The notes beneath the pieces are model-generated. The model was not told where the DNA came from, made no database searches, and saw nothing but the letters and a program-made list of their open reading frames with translations. Positions 26,901 through 36,143 of a stretch of 64,000 nucleotides of DNA are shown here, piece after piece. A program made the translations under genes and the position numbers. Source of the stretch: Streptomyces capillispiralis (lineage in GTDB: Bacteria; Actinomycetota; Actinomycetes; Streptomycetales; Streptomycetaceae); the NCBI RefSeq assembly GCF_007829875.1, contig NZ_VIWV01000001.1, positions 1,178,001 through 1,242,000 on the forward strand, in the 5' to 3' direction. Each line of letters begins with the position of its first letter. Within the stretch, counting starts at the first letter, position 1.

Positions 26901-28882
26901 GCGAACGCGAACCGAACCGACCCGGCCCGGAACGACGGGACCGGAGGCAACCGAACCCGAACCCACGCGACCGGAGCCCGAAGACCTACACCCGCCTCAC
27001 CCACCCGCTCGTCCGGGACACGCGCGACGCGCCGTTCCGCCGGGCGACGTGGGACGAGGCCCTGGACCGTGCCGCCCGGGGATTCCGGGCGGCGCGGGGC
27101 GCGTTCGGCATGTTCTCCTGCGCCCGCGCCACCAACGAGATGAACTACGTGGCGCAGAAGTTCGCCCGGGTCGTCATGGGCACCCACAACGTCGACTCCT
27201 GCAACCGCACCTGCCACGCCCCGTCCGTGGCGGGTCTGTCGGCCGCGTTCGGCTCGGGCGGCGGGACGTCGTCATACGAGGAGATCGAGCACACCGACGT
27301 CATCGTGATGTGGGGCTCCAACGCCCGCTTCGCCCACCCGATCTTCTTCCAGCACGTGCTGAGGGGGATACGCAACGGGGCCCGGATGTACGCGGTCGAC
27401 CCACGGCGGACGTCGACGGCCGAGTGGGCGGAGAGCTGGCTGGGCCTGAACGTCGGCACCGACATCCCGATGGCGCACGCGATCGGCCGCGAGATCATCC
27501 ACGCGGGCCTGGTCGACGAGGCGTTCGTGCGGCGGGCGACCACCGGCTTCGACGCGTACAAGGCGCTGGTCGAACCGTGGACGCTGTCCCTGGCCGAGAA
27601 GGTGACGGGCGTACCCGCCGCCGCCATACGGGAGTTGGCGCACGCCTACGCCCGCGTCGAACGCGCCCAGCTCTGCTGGACCCTCGGCATCACCGAGCAC
27701 CACAACGGCACCGACAACGTCCGGGCCCTGATCAACCTCTCCCTGCTCACCGGCCACGTCGGCCGCTACGGCTCGGGGCTCCAGCCGCTGCGCGGCCAGA
27801 ACAACGTGCAGGGCGGCGGCGACATGGGCGCCATCCCCAACCGCCTCCCCGGCTTCCAGGACATCCTCGACGCCGGCACCCGGGCGAAGTTCGAGTCCGC
27901 CTGGGACACCGTCATCCAGCCGCGCTACGGGCTGAACCTGACGGAGATGTTCGAGGCGATGGAGGACGGCTCGCTGCGGGCGGTGTACTGCATCGGCGAG
28001 AACCCGGCCCAGTCGGAGGCGGACAGCGAACAGGCCGTACGACGGCTGCGGCAGCTGGACTTCCTGGTGGTGCAGGACATCTTCCTGACGAAGACCGCCG
28101 CACTCGCCGACGTCGTCCTGCCCGCGACCGCCGGCTGGGCGGAGACCGAGGGCACCACCACCAACAGCGAGCGGCGGGTGCAGCGGGTCCGCCGGGCCGT
28201 GGTCCCGCCCGGTGAGGCGCGCGAGGACATCGACATCCTCTGCGACCTCGCCGTCCGCCTCGGCCACGACTGGAAGTACGCCGACGCCGAGGCCGTCTGG
28301 AACGAGCTGCGCTCGCTCTCCCCCGACCACCACGGCATGACGTACGAGCGCCTGGAGGAGCACCAGGGCATCCAGTGGCCCTGCCCCCGCACGGACGCGC
28401 TCGAACCGCCGTACCTGCACGGCCGGTTGTGGGACCCGGACCCGGCGGCGCGCGGCCGGCCCGCGCCGTTCGGCATCGTGCGGCACGACCCGCCGGTGGA
28501 CCTCACCGACGAGGAGTACCCGATCCGGCTGACCACGGGCCGGCGCCTCGACTCCTACAACACCGGTGTGCAGAGCGGTGGTTACGCCTCGCCGCTGCGC
28601 CGGGGCGAGTCCGTCGAGCTGAGCCCGGAGGACGCCGAGCGGTACGGCGTCGTGGTCGGCGAGCGGGTGCGGGTGACCTCGCGGCGCGGGTCGGTGCTGG
28701 CGCCGGTGTGGGTCGACACCGCGCTACGGCCGGGGCTCGCGTTCATGACGTTCCACTTTCCCGACGAGGTGGACACCAACCGGCTGACGATCGAGGCGAA
28801 CTGCCCGATCGCGGGGACGGCGGAGTTCAAGGCGTCGGCGATCCGGATCGACAAGCTCCCGGCTCCGACACACGTGAGGTGA
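26897..28882 (+). CDS. formate dehydrogenase catalytic (molybdopterin) subunit lacking its N-terminal [4Fe-4S] domain
   Basis: The product is 661 residues. It starts directly at the RLTHPLVRDTR/TWDEALDRAA segment that normally follows the [4Fe-4S] domain. DSCNRTCHAPSVAGL contains the Cys (Sec in some homologues) and adjacent His that define formate dehydrogenases. GQNNVQGGGDMGAIPNRLPG and the C-terminal dinucleotide domain (RLTTGRRLDSYNTGVQSGG) bind bis-MGD. The missing [4Fe-4S] domain is encoded at the end of the protein at 31054-31914. The ATG overlaps the panE-like stop by 4 bases. It oxidises formate to CO2, passing electrons to the Fe-S and NuoEF-like partners. Confidence 0.9.
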   Translation: MSEREPNRPGPERRDRRQPNPNPRDRSPKTYTRLTHPLVRDTRDAPFRRATWDEALDRAARGFRAARGAFGMFSCARATNEMNYVAQKFARVVMGTHNVDSCNRTCHAPSVAGLSAAFGSGGGTSSYEEIEHTDVIVMWGSNARFAHPIFFQHVLRGIRNGARMYAVDPRRTSTAEWAESWLGLNVGTDIPMAHAIGREIIHAGLVDEAFVRRATTGFDAYKALVEPWTLSLAEKVTGVPAAAIRELAHAYARVERAQLCWTLGITEHHNGTDNVRALINLSLLTGHVGRYGSGLQPLRGQNNVQGGGDMGAIPNRLPGFQDILDAGTRAKFESAWDTVIQPRYGLNLTEMFEAMEDGSLRAVYCIGENPAQSEADSEQAVRRLRQLDFLVVQDIFLTKTAALADVVLPATAGWAETEGTTTNSERRVQRVRRAVVPPGEAREDIDILCDLAVRLGHDWKYADAEAVWNELRSLSPDHHGMTYERLEEHQGIQWPCPRTDALEPPYLHGRLWDPDPAARGRPAPFGIVRHDPPVDLTDEEYPIRLTTGRRLDSYNTGVQSGGYASPLRRGESVELSPEDAERYGVVVGERVRVTSRRGSVLAPVWVDTALRPGLAFMTFHFPDEVDTNRLTIEANCPIAGTAEFKASAIRIDKLPAPTHVR

Positions 28883-28888
28883 GCACCA

Positions 28889-31057
28889 GTGGACCTGCAC
28901 TTCGGTGACAGCAAGCCCACCGACGAGGAACGGGCGGCGGTCGACGCGCTGCTCGGGCCGCCCGAGTCCTCCTGGGAAGGCGCCGACCGCTCCGACGCGG
29001 ACCTCAGGTGGGCCCGCGGCGGCCGGGCGGCCCGCGACCGCCGCGACCTGCTGCTGCCGGGGCTGCACGCCCTCAACGACCGGGTCGGCTGGATCAGCGA
29101 GGGCGCCCTGGACTACCTGTGCCGCCGGCTGACGGTGCCCCCGGCGGAGGCGTACGGCGTCGCCACGTTCTACGCGATGTTCTCGGTCCGCCCCCGCCCC
29201 GCGACCGTCCTGCACGTCTGCACCGACCTGGCGTGCACGGCGGCCGGGGCGGCCGGGCTGTGCGCGGGCGTCGAGGCACGCCTGGGCCCGGGCAGCGGCG
29301 TACAGGTCGAACGCGGCCCCTGCCTGGGCCTGTGCGAACGGGCACCGGCGGCCCTGGTGATCCGGGCCGGGGAGGATCCGGCCGGCCCGGCGCCCGGGAA
29401 CCCGGGCGGAAAGGTGCCGACCGGCCCGGCTCACGGGGATCAGGCCGGGGGGAATGCGGCCGGGAAGGATCCGGCCCGTCCGGCGTTCGCGGGGGAGGCC
29501 GTTCCGGCCGGAGGGGTGCCTGGCGGCTCGGCCCCCGGGGCCGGAAGCGGGGCCGGGGACACGGCCCCCGGGGCCGGAAGCAGGGCCAGGGACACGACTC
29601 CCGGCGTCGGAAGCAGGGCCAGGGACACGACTCCCGGCGTCGGAAGCAGGGCCAGGGACACGACTCCCGGCGTCGGAAGCAGGGCCAGGGACACGACTCC
29701 CGGGTGGCGGCGGGACATCCCACGCGCCACCGCCGTCGTCGCCCCCGCCACCCCCGACGCCACCGTCGCAGCGGCCACCGCCCCCGAGAACGCCCCCGCC
29801 GAACCCCCGCCCGCCGCGGCCGTCCCCCAGGCCGGCGATCCCGCCCTCACGCTGCTCCGCCGCGTCGGCACCACCGACCCCGCCTCCCTCGACGACTACC
29901 GGGCGAACGGCGGCTACGCCGCCCTGCGCCGCGCCTTCGCCCTCGGCCCCGCCGGCGTGATCCGCGAGGTCACCGACTCCGGGCTGCTCGGGCGCGGCGG
30001 CGCCGCCTTCCCCACCGGCCGCAAGTGGCAGGCCACCGCCTCCCAGCCGGACCACCCGCACTACCTCGTCTGCAACGCCGACGAGTCCGAACCGGGCACC
30101 TTCAAGGACCGCGTCCTCATGGAGGGCGACCCGTACGCCCTGGTCGAGGCGATGACCATCGCGGCGTACGCGACCGGCGCCCACCGGGGCTACCTGTACC
30201 TGCGCGGTGAATACCCGAGGGCCCTGCACCGCATGGAGCACGCCATCGGCCGGGCCCGCGCCCGGGGTCTGCTCGGCGACGACATCCTCGGCCAGGGCCA
30301 CTCCTTCGACATCGAGATCCGGCGCGGCGCGGGCGCCTACATCTGCGGCGAGGAGACGGCCCTGTTCAACTCCATCGAGGGCCACCGGGGCGAGCCGCGC
30401 TCCAAGCCCCCCTTCCCGGTGGAGAAGGGCCTGTTCGGCAAGCCGACGGTCGAGAACAACGTGGAGACCCTCGTCAACGTCCTGCCGGTCCTCACCATGG
30501 GCGCCCCGGCCTACGCGGCGATCGGCACCGAGAGGTCCACCGGGCCGAAGCTGTTCTGCGTCTCCGGCAGCGTGGCCCGCCCCGGCGTCTACGAACTCCC
30601 CTTCGGCGCGACACTGGGCGAACTCCTCACCCTCGCCGGTGTGCGGGACAACCTGCGGGCGGTCCTCCTCGGCGGCGCCGCCGGCGGCTTCGTACGCCCG
30701 GACGAGCTGGACATCCCGCTCACCTTCGAAGGCACCCGGGAGGCGGGCACCACCCTCGGTTCCGGGGTCGTCATGGCCTTCGACGACACCGTCCCGCTGC
30801 CCCGCCTCCTGCTGCGCATCGCCGAGTTCTTCCGCGACGAGTCGTGCGGCCAGTGCGTGCCCTGCCGGGTGGGCACCGTGCGCCAGGAGGAGGCGCTGCA
30901 CCGGATCGTGGAGCGCACCGGCGCCGACGCCGCCGGGGACGTCGCCCTGCTGCGCGAGGTCGGCCGCGCGATGCGGGACGCCTCGATCTGCGGTCTCGGA
31001 CAGACCGCGTGGAACGCCGTGGAATCCGCCATCGACCGTCTGGGGGCGTACGAATGA
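28889..31057 (+). CDS. fused NuoE-NuoF-like NADH-oxidoreducing subunit of formate dehydrogenase
   Basis: The product is 722 residues. Residues about 1-160 are NuoE-like with [2Fe-2S] cysteines in CTDLACTAAG and GPCLGLCERAP. Residues about 165-310 are a Gly/Ala/Pro linker with five 11-residue repeats. Residues about 312-722 are NuoF-like: NADH site GRGGAAFPTGRKW, FMN site NADESEPGTFKDR, GAYICGEETALFNS and the [4Fe-4S] ligands ESCGQCVPCRVGT plus SICGLG. It passes electrons from formate to NAD+. The GTG start has GAGGTGAG upstream and lies 6 bases after the catalytic gene. FdsG-FdsB fusions exist, but the long repeat linker is unusual. Confidence 0.9.
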   Translation: MDLHFGDSKPTDEERAAVDALLGPPESSWEGADRSDADLRWARGGRAARDRRDLLLPGLHALNDRVGWISEGALDYLCRRLTVPPAEAYGVATFYAMFSVRPRPATVLHVCTDLACTAAGAAGLCAGVEARLGPGSGVQVERGPCLGLCERAPAALVIRAGEDPAGPAPGNPGGKVPTGPAHGDQAGGNAAGKDPARPAFAGEAVPAGGVPGGSAPGAGSGAGDTAPGAGSRARDTTPGVGSRARDTTPGVGSRARDTTPGVGSRARDTTPGWRRDIPRATAVVAPATPDATVAAATAPENAPAEPPPAAAVPQAGDPALTLLRRVGTTDPASLDDYRANGGYAALRRAFALGPAGVIREVTDSGLLGRGGAAFPTGRKWQATASQPDHPHYLVCNADESEPGTFKDRVLMEGDPYALVEAMTIAAYATGAHRGYLYLRGEYPRALHRMEHAIGRARARGLLGDDILGQGHSFDIEIRRGAGAYICGEETALFNSIEGHRGEPRSKPPFPVEKGLFGKPTVENNVETLVNVLPVLTMGAPAYAAIGTERSTGPKLFCVSGSVARPGVYELPFGATLGELLTLAGVRDNLRAVLLGGAAGGFVRPDELDIPLTFEGTREAGTTLGSGVVMAFDDTVPLPRLLLRIAEFFRDESCGQCVPCRVGTVRQEEALHRIVERTGADAAGDVALLREVGRAMRDASICGLGQTAWNAVESAIDRLGAYE
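29543..29707 (+). repeat. five 33-bp tandem repeats inside the NuoE-NuoF linker
   Basis: Units at 29543, 29576, 29609, 29642 and 29675 each encode 11 residues of the form GSRARDTTPGV. The first unit is diverged (GSGAGDTAPGA); the middle three are nearly identical in DNA. Recent in-frame expansion of a disordered linker is the likely cause. Confidence 0.9.
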
Positions 31058-31914
31058 CCGTGACACCGCTGGGGATTCCCCGACGGCTGCTGGAGTTCAC
31101 CCTCGACGGGGAGCCGGTCCGCGCGCCCGAGGGGTCGACGATCCTGGACGCCTGCCGGGCCGCGGGCAAGGACATCCCGACGCTGTGCGAGGGCGACACA
31201 CTGACCCCGAAGAACGCCTGCCGGGTCTGTGTGGTGGAGGTCGAGGGCTCGCGCACCCTCGTGCCCGCCTGCTCGCGCAGGGCGGAGCCGGGCATGCGGG
31301 TGCGCACCGGCACCGAGCGGGCCCGGCACAGCCGCAAGGTCGTGCTGGAACTCCTCGCCTCCTCCGTCGACCTGTCGACCACCCCCCGGGTCGCCGCATG
31401 GCTCAAGGAGTACGAGGCGAAACCGGACCGCTTCGGCCCGGACGCGGCCCGGCTCAACGAGGAGCCGAAGGTCGACAACGACCTCTACGTGCGCGACTAC
31501 GACAAGTGCATCCTCTGCTACAAGTGCGTGGACGCCTGCGGCGACCAGTGGCAGAACACCTTCGCGATCTCGGTCGCCGGCCGGGGTTTCGACGCGCGGA
31601 TCGCGGTCGAGCACGACGCCCCGCTCACCGACTCGGCGTGCGTGTACTGCGGGAACTGCATCGAGGTGTGCCCCACGGGCGCGCTGTCGTTCAAGTCGGA
31701 GTTCGACATGCGCGCGGCGGGTACATGGGACGAGGCGCGGCAGACGGAGACGACGACCGTGTGCGCGTACTGCGGAGTGGGCTGCAACCTCACCCTCCAT
31801 GTGCAGGACAATGAGATCGTGAAGGTCACCTCGCCGCACGACAACCCGGTGACCCACGGCAACCTGTGCATCAAGGGCCGCTTCGGCTACCAGCACGTAC
31901 AGAACCGGGACTGA
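31054..31914 (+). CDS. formate dehydrogenase iron-sulfur subunit carrying the alpha-subunit N-terminal domains
   Basis: The product is 286 residues. Residues about 10-80 are a NuoG-type [2Fe-2S] ferredoxin (CRAAGKDIPTLCEG, ACRVCVVEVEG). Residues about 145-215 hold two [4Fe-4S] clusters (DKCILCYKCVDAC; SACVYCGNCIEVCPTGAL). Residues about 235-286 are the molybdopterin-oxidoreductase [4Fe-4S] domain (CAYCGVGCNL, GNLCIKGRFGY). The protein ends where the catalytic domain should begin. The stretch that usually binds a His-Cys [4Fe-4S] cluster has no cysteines. The ATG overlaps the NuoEF-like stop by 4 bases. It bridges the molybdenum site and the NuoEF-like subunit. Confidence 0.9.
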   Translation: MTVTPLGIPRRLLEFTLDGEPVRAPEGSTILDACRAAGKDIPTLCEGDTLTPKNACRVCVVEVEGSRTLVPACSRRAEPGMRVRTGTERARHSRKVVLELLASSVDLSTTPRVAAWLKEYEAKPDRFGPDAARLNEEPKVDNDLYVRDYDKCILCYKCVDACGDQWQNTFAISVAGRGFDARIAVEHDAPLTDSACVYCGNCIEVCPTGALSFKSEFDMRAAGTWDEARQTETTTVCAYCGVGCNLTLHVQDNEIVKVTSPHDNPVTHGNLCIKGRFGYQHVQNRD

Positions 31915-31931
31915 TCGGGGCTGAAGGACAC

Positions 31932-32780
31932 ATGGGACGAGTCACGGAACGACGCAAGGTGCTCCGCATCCGGGACGGGGCGGTCTCCAGCCGCCCCGAC
32001 ACACTCGTCGCCGAGGAACCCCTGGAGATCCGGCTGAACGGCAAGCCGCTGGCGATCACCATGCGCACACCGGGCGACGACTTCGCGCTGGCGGCCGGCT
32101 TCCTGGTGAGCGAGGGCGTGCTCGCCGCCGCGTCGGACCTGCGGAACATCGTCTACTGCGCCGGGGCCACCGCCGACGGTTCCAACACCTACAACGTGGT
32201 GGACGTGCAGACCGCGCCCGGCGTGGTGATCCCGGACATCACGCTCGAACGCAACGTGTACACCACGTCCTCCTGCGGCCTGTGCGGCAAGGCCAGCCTG
32301 GACGCGGTCCGCACCACGGCCCGCCACCCCATCGCCGACACTCCCCCGCTGCGCGTGACCCCGGAGCTGCTGGCGAGCCTGCCCGACCGGCTGCGCGCGG
32401 CCCAGCGGGTCTTCGACCGCACGGGCGGACTGCACGCGGCGGCCCTGTTCGACGAGGGCGGTGAACTGCTCGACGTCCGGGAGGACGTGGGCCGGCACAA
32501 CGCGGTCGACAAGCTGGTCGGCCGTGCCCTGCAAGGCGGGAACCTGCCGCTGTCGCGGACGATCCTGCTGGTCTCCGGACGGGCCTCGTTCGAGCTGGCG
32601 CAGAAGGCCGTCATGGCCGGGATCCCGATGCTGGCGGCGGTCTCGGCGCCGTCCTCGCTCGCCGTCGACCTGGCGGCGGAGACGGGTCTGACGCTGGTGG
32701 GCTTCCTGCGGGGCAGTTCCATGAACGTGTACGCGGGTGAGGACCGCATCGCCCTGCGGGCCGCGGCCGCCCGCGGCTGA
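31932..32780 (+). CDS. fdhD: formate dehydrogenase accessory sulfurtransferase FdhD
   Basis: The product is 282 residues with TRLNGKPLAITMRTPGDDF-type N-terminal segment, the essential CxxC in SSCGLCGKASLD, the DVGRHNAVDKLVG nucleotide-binding segment and VSGRASFELAQKA. FdhD carries sulfur from a cysteine desulfurase to the molybdenum cofactor and is required for active formate dehydrogenase. It is the last gene of the operon, 17 bases after the iron-sulfur subunit. Confidence 0.94.
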   Translation: MGRVTERRKVLRIRDGAVSSRPDTLVAEEPLEIRLNGKPLAITMRTPGDDFALAAGFLVSEGVLAAASDLRNIVYCAGATADGSNTYNVVDVQTAPGVVIPDITLERNVYTTSSCGLCGKASLDAVRTTARHPIADTPPLRVTPELLASLPDRLRAAQRVFDRTGGLHAAALFDEGGELLDVREDVGRHNAVDKLVGRALQGGNLPLSRTILLVSGRASFELAQKAVMAGIPMLAAVSAPSSLAVDLAAETGLTLVGFLRGSSMNVYAGEDRIALRAAAARG

Positions 32781-32801
32781 CCGGTCCCCTCGCTGCACGG
32801 C

Positions 32802-32851
32802 GGCGGGGCCCCTGCCGGCGGGGAGCGCCCCCTGCGCCGCGGGGTCCCGCC
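32802..32851 (+). terminator. candidate terminator after fdhD
   Basis: GGCGGGGCCCC (32802-32812) pairs with GGGGTCCCGCC (32841-32851) with one G-T pair around a loop that can itself fold. It lies 21 bases after the fdhD stop. Confidence 0.4.
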
Positions 32852-32912
32852 TCAGCCGTCCCCCCAAAGGCGCCATGGACCGGGGCCGTGGCAGCCACTA
32901 ACGTCCCGGAGC

Positions 32913-34148
32913 GTGCCCGACGACGCAGCACGAGCACGACGGCGGACGGGGACCGGGATCGCCCTGGCGCTGGCCCTGGTCCTCGGGGCGGTGCTGGTCA
33001 CCGGTCTGCCGGAGGACGACGGCCGTTCACCGGGCGGCGCCGGCTGCCGGCCGCGTACGGTCGCGTCCGTCACCGCCGACGACGCCCTGACCTCCGAGTT
33101 CGCCCGCTACGGTGACGACGCCGCCCGCACCGACGACTGGACCGGCGGGGACGGCACCCACTCGGTGCGGCTGCCGGACGGCCGGCTGCTGTGGCTGTTC
33201 TCGGACACCTATCTGGGCCGGGTGCACCGCCCGCCCAACCCGGTCGGCGAGTCCACCGCCTGGCGGGACACCACGGCCCCGCTGGTGCGCAACTCGGCCG
33301 TGCTGATGCGCGACGGCCGCCTGGAGGGCACGCTTCCCGCCCCGCTCTTCCCCGACCCGGCGCCGGACCGGTGGCGCTGGCCGGTCGCCGCCCGGGTCGA
33401 GCCGCGCTCCCCCGGTTCCGCCGAGCGGGTCGTCCGGGTGCTGCTGTGGGTGCGTACGGCCGGGCAGCCGCCGTGGATCTACGGCGTGCCCACCGCCACC
33501 GAGGTCGCCACGCTCTCCCTGCCGGACCTGCGGCTGGAGTCGGTCGTGACGGTGCACGACCAGCGGCGGGTCGCCGACCCGTCCCGGCGGGTGCTGTTCG
33601 GGACCACCCTGGTCGGGGAGGACGGCTGGACGTACGTCTTCGGCGGCGACGACGGGAGGCCCGCCGCCCGCCCGGCCTCCCACGCGTACGTGGCCCGCGT
33701 TCCCGAGGGCGGGCTCGGCGATCCGGCGGCCTGGGAGTACTGGAACGGCTCGGACTGGCAGAGCCGGGCCCGCCCGCGCCCGGTGCTCGGCGACGGGCGG
33801 CGCACCGGTGTGGGCAGCGCGTTCTCCGTGGTGCGGGACGGCGGGACGTATGTGCTGTTCACGATGGCCGCGGGCGCCGAGGGGCTGACCACGGTGGCGT
33901 CGTACTGGTCCTGCTCGCCGACCGGGCCGTGGCACGGACCGGTGGAGGCGTTCGCCCCCGCGCTGCCCGGGGACGGGACGGCGGCCTACAACCCGCAGAC
34001 GCACCCGGAGCTGAGCGGCGACGGGCGGCTGGTGCTCAGCTACGACGTCAACTGGCTGGAGACGACCGGCGCGGCCGTGATGCTCAGCCGGAACGTGTCC
34101 CTGTACCGACCTCGGTTCGTGACCGTCCGGCTGGGTCCGGGACGGTGA
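32913..34148 (+). CDS. secreted or membrane-anchored beta-propeller-like protein (DUF4185/DUF5005 type)
   Basis: The product is 411 residues with an N-terminal membrane anchor or signal (TGTGIALALALVLGAVLVTG). The rest resembles glycoside-hydrolase-family-43-like five-bladed propellers: LWLFSDTYLGRV, a repeated WTYVFGGDDG and SCSPTGPWHGP, and LVLSYDVNW. A cell-surface carbohydrate-related role is plausible but no catalytic residues are assigned. GTG 32913 follows TAACGT by about 10 bases with no ribosome site, so the message may be leaderless. Its last 65 bases overlap the end of the convergent symporter gene. Confidence 0.75.
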   Translation: MPDDAARARRRTGTGIALALALVLGAVLVTGLPEDDGRSPGGAGCRPRTVASVTADDALTSEFARYGDDAARTDDWTGGDGTHSVRLPDGRLLWLFSDTYLGRVHRPPNPVGESTAWRDTTAPLVRNSAVLMRDGRLEGTLPAPLFPDPAPDRWRWPVAARVEPRSPGSAERVVRVLLWVRTAGQPPWIYGVPTATEVATLSLPDLRLESVVTVHDQRRVADPSRRVLFGTTLVGEDGWTYVFGGDDGRPAARPASHAYVARVPEGGLGDPAAWEYWNGSDWQSRARPRPVLGDGRRTGVGSAFSVVRDGGTYVLFTMAAGAEGLTTVASYWSCSPTGPWHGPVEAFAPALPGDGTAAYNPQTHPELSGDGRLVLSYDVNWLETTGAAVMLSRNVSLYRPRFVTVRLGPGR

Positions 34149-35142
34149 CCTCCGCCTCCGGGTCGCGGGACCGGCGCTTGGCGATCACCGCGCACACCAT
34201 CAGCTGCATCTGGTGGAAGAGCATCAGCGGCAGCACGGCGAGCGAGGCCTCGGCCCCGAACAGCACGCTCGCCATGGGCAGCCCGGCGGCCAGCGACTTC
34301 TTGGAGCCGGCGAACTGGATGGCGATCCGGTCCTCCCGGCCGAACCGCAGCGCCTTCGCGCCGTACCAGGTCAGCAGGAGCATCACGGCGAGCAGCACGG
34401 CCTCCACGGCGAGCAGTCCGCCGAGCCGGGCCGGGCTCACCCGGTCCCAGACGCCCTGCACCACGCCCGCGCTGAACGCGGTGTAGACGACGAGCAGGAT
34501 CGAGCCGCGGTCGACCAGCCCCAGCACCTTGCGGTGCCGGGAGACGAAGGAGCCGATCCAGCGGCGCATGAGCTGCCCGGCGACGAACGGCGCCAGCAGC
34601 TGCAGGACGATCTTCAGCACCGAGTCGGCGGAGAACCCGCCCCCGCTGCCGCCGAGCACCGTCGCCGCGAGCAGCGGGGTGACGACGATGCCGACCAGTG
34701 AGGAGAAGGAGCCGGCGCAGATCGCGGCGGGCACGTTGCCGCGGGCGATCGAGGTGAACGCGATCGACGACTGGATGGTGGACGGGACCAGGGTGAGGAA
34801 GAGCAGCCCTTGGTACAGCGGGTCGGTCAGCAGCACCGGAACGAGTCCGCGGGCGGCCAGGCCCAGCACCGGGAAGACGACGAAGGTGCAGGCCAGCACG
34901 GTGACGTGGAGCCGCCAGTGCTTCAGCCCGTCCAGCGCCTCACGGGTGGAGAGCCGGGCTCCGTAGAGGAAGAAGAGCAGGGCCACGGCGGCCGTGGAGG
35001 CGCCGGAGGCGACGTCGGCGCCGGTCCCGCGGGCCGGGAGCAGCGCGGCGAGCCCCACCGTCCCGAGCAGGAGCAGGATGTAGGGGTCGATCGGCATCCG
35101 GCTCGGCGGGCGCAGGCGTTTCACGGGGCTCCACTGCTTCAT
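34084..35142 (-). CDS. bile acid:sodium symporter family carrier
   Basis: The product is 352 residues with about ten membrane spans and the BASS-family segments FFLYGARLSTREALDGL, LVPSTIQSSIAFTSIARGN and FAGSKKSLAAGLPMASVLF, matching the YfeH/SLC10A7-like branch. It probably moves an organic anion with sodium. The start at 35142 is preferred to a longer Arg-rich extension. It is divergent from a LysR gene that may control it, and overlaps the 3' end of the propeller gene. Confidence 0.88.
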   Translation of the reverse strand: MKQWSPVKRLRPPSRMPIDPYILLLLGTVGLAALLPARGTGADVASGASTAAVALLFFLYGARLSTREALDGLKHWRLHVTVLACTFVVFPVLGLAARGLVPVLLTDPLYQGLLFLTLVPSTIQSSIAFTSIARGNVPAAICAGSFSSLVGIVVTPLLAATVLGGSGGGFSADSVLKIVLQLLAPFVAGQLMRRWIGSFVSRHRKVLGLVDRGSILLVVYTAFSAGVVQGVWDRVSPARLGGLLAVEAVLLAVMLLLTWYGAKALRFGREDRIAIQFAGSKKSLAAGLPMASVLFGAEASLAVLPLMLFHQMQLMVCAVIAKRRSRDPEAEVTVPDPAGRSRTEVGTGTRSG

Positions 35143-35270
35143 GTGCTCGGTGGCGGGTTCGGGAGGCCGAGGGCCCCCTCTCCATCGTGCTCCCTCCCGC
35201 CGTGATCGGGAATCCGGTATACCGCTCTCACTGTCATCACGTTCCACGATGACCGCGTAGGCTGCCCGGT

Positions 35271-36143
35271 ATGTACGACCCCACGCAGCTGCGGACCTTC
35301 CTGTCGGTGGCGCAGACGCTGAGCTTCACCCAGGCGGCGCGGCGGCTCGGGCTGCGCCAGTCGACCGTGAGCCAGCACGTGCGGCGGCTGGAGGAGGCCG
35401 CCGGGCGGCAGCTGTTCACCCGGGACACCCACTCGGTGGAGCTGACCGAGGACGGCGAGGCGATGCTCGGTTTCGCGCGGCGCATCCTGGACGTGCACGA
35501 GCAGGCGGCGCAGTTCTTCACCGGCACCCGGCTGCGCGGCCGGCTGCGGTTCGGCGCGTCGGAGGACTTCGTGCTGACGCGGCTCCCGGAGATCCTCGAG
35601 CGGTTCCGGCACGAGCACCCGGAGGTCGATCTGGAGCTGACGGTCGAGCTGTCGGGCACCCTGCACGAGCAGCTCGCGGCGGGCCGGCTGGACGTGGTGC
35701 TGGCCAAGCGGCTGCCGGAGGATCCGCGGGGCGAGCTGGTGTGGCACGACGAGCTGGTGTGGATCGGCGCGCCGGGGCTGCGGCTGGACCCCGGCCGTCC
35801 GGTGCCGCTGATCGTCTACCCGCCGCCGGGCATCACCCGGGCCCTGGCCCTGCGGGCGCTGGAGCGGGAGGGCCGTCAGTGGCGCATCGTGTGCACCAGC
35901 GGCAGCCTGAACGGTCTGCTCGCGGCGGCCCGTGCCGGGCTCGGGGTGATGGTGCACTCACGCGGGCTTATCCCGCCGGGGCTGGTGCGGATGCCGGAGC
36001 GGGCGGGACTGCCGGAGCCGGGCGAGGTGGACTTCGTGGTGGTGCACGGCCGACGCCGCCCCTCCGCGCGGGGCGCGGCCGACGCCCTGGCGGCGGCAAT
36101 CCTCGCGGGCGGCGACCGGCTGCACCGGGGCGGGCGGCGGTGA
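35271..36143 (+). CDS. LysR-family transcriptional regulator
   Basis: The product is 290 residues with the N-terminal LysR helix-turn-helix (LRTFLSVAQTLSFTQAARRLGLRQSTVSQHVRRLEEA) and a C-terminal substrate-binding fold beginning GRLRFGASEDFVLTRLPEIL. The ATG lies 7 bases after TAGGCT with no ribosome site, so translation is probably leaderless. Divergence from the symporter gene, 128 bases away, suggests that gene as its target. Confidence 0.92.
   Translation: MYDPTQLRTFLSVAQTLSFTQAARRLGLRQSTVSQHVRRLEEAAGRQLFTRDTHSVELTEDGEAMLGFARRILDVHEQAAQFFTGTRLRGRLRFGASEDFVLTRLPEILERFRHEHPEVDLELTVELSGTLHEQLAAGRLDVVLAKRLPEDPRGELVWHDELVWIGAPGLRLDPGRPVPLIVYPPPGITRALALRALEREGRQWRIVCTSGSLNGLLAAARAGLGVMVHSRGLIPPGLVRMPERAGLPEPGEVDFVVVHGRRRPSARGAADALAAAILAGGDRLHRGGRR

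Noticed and set aside
29543..29707. CRISPR-like array
   Set aside because: The 33-bp units are directly adjacent without spacers, in frame with a real gene, and encode a linker.
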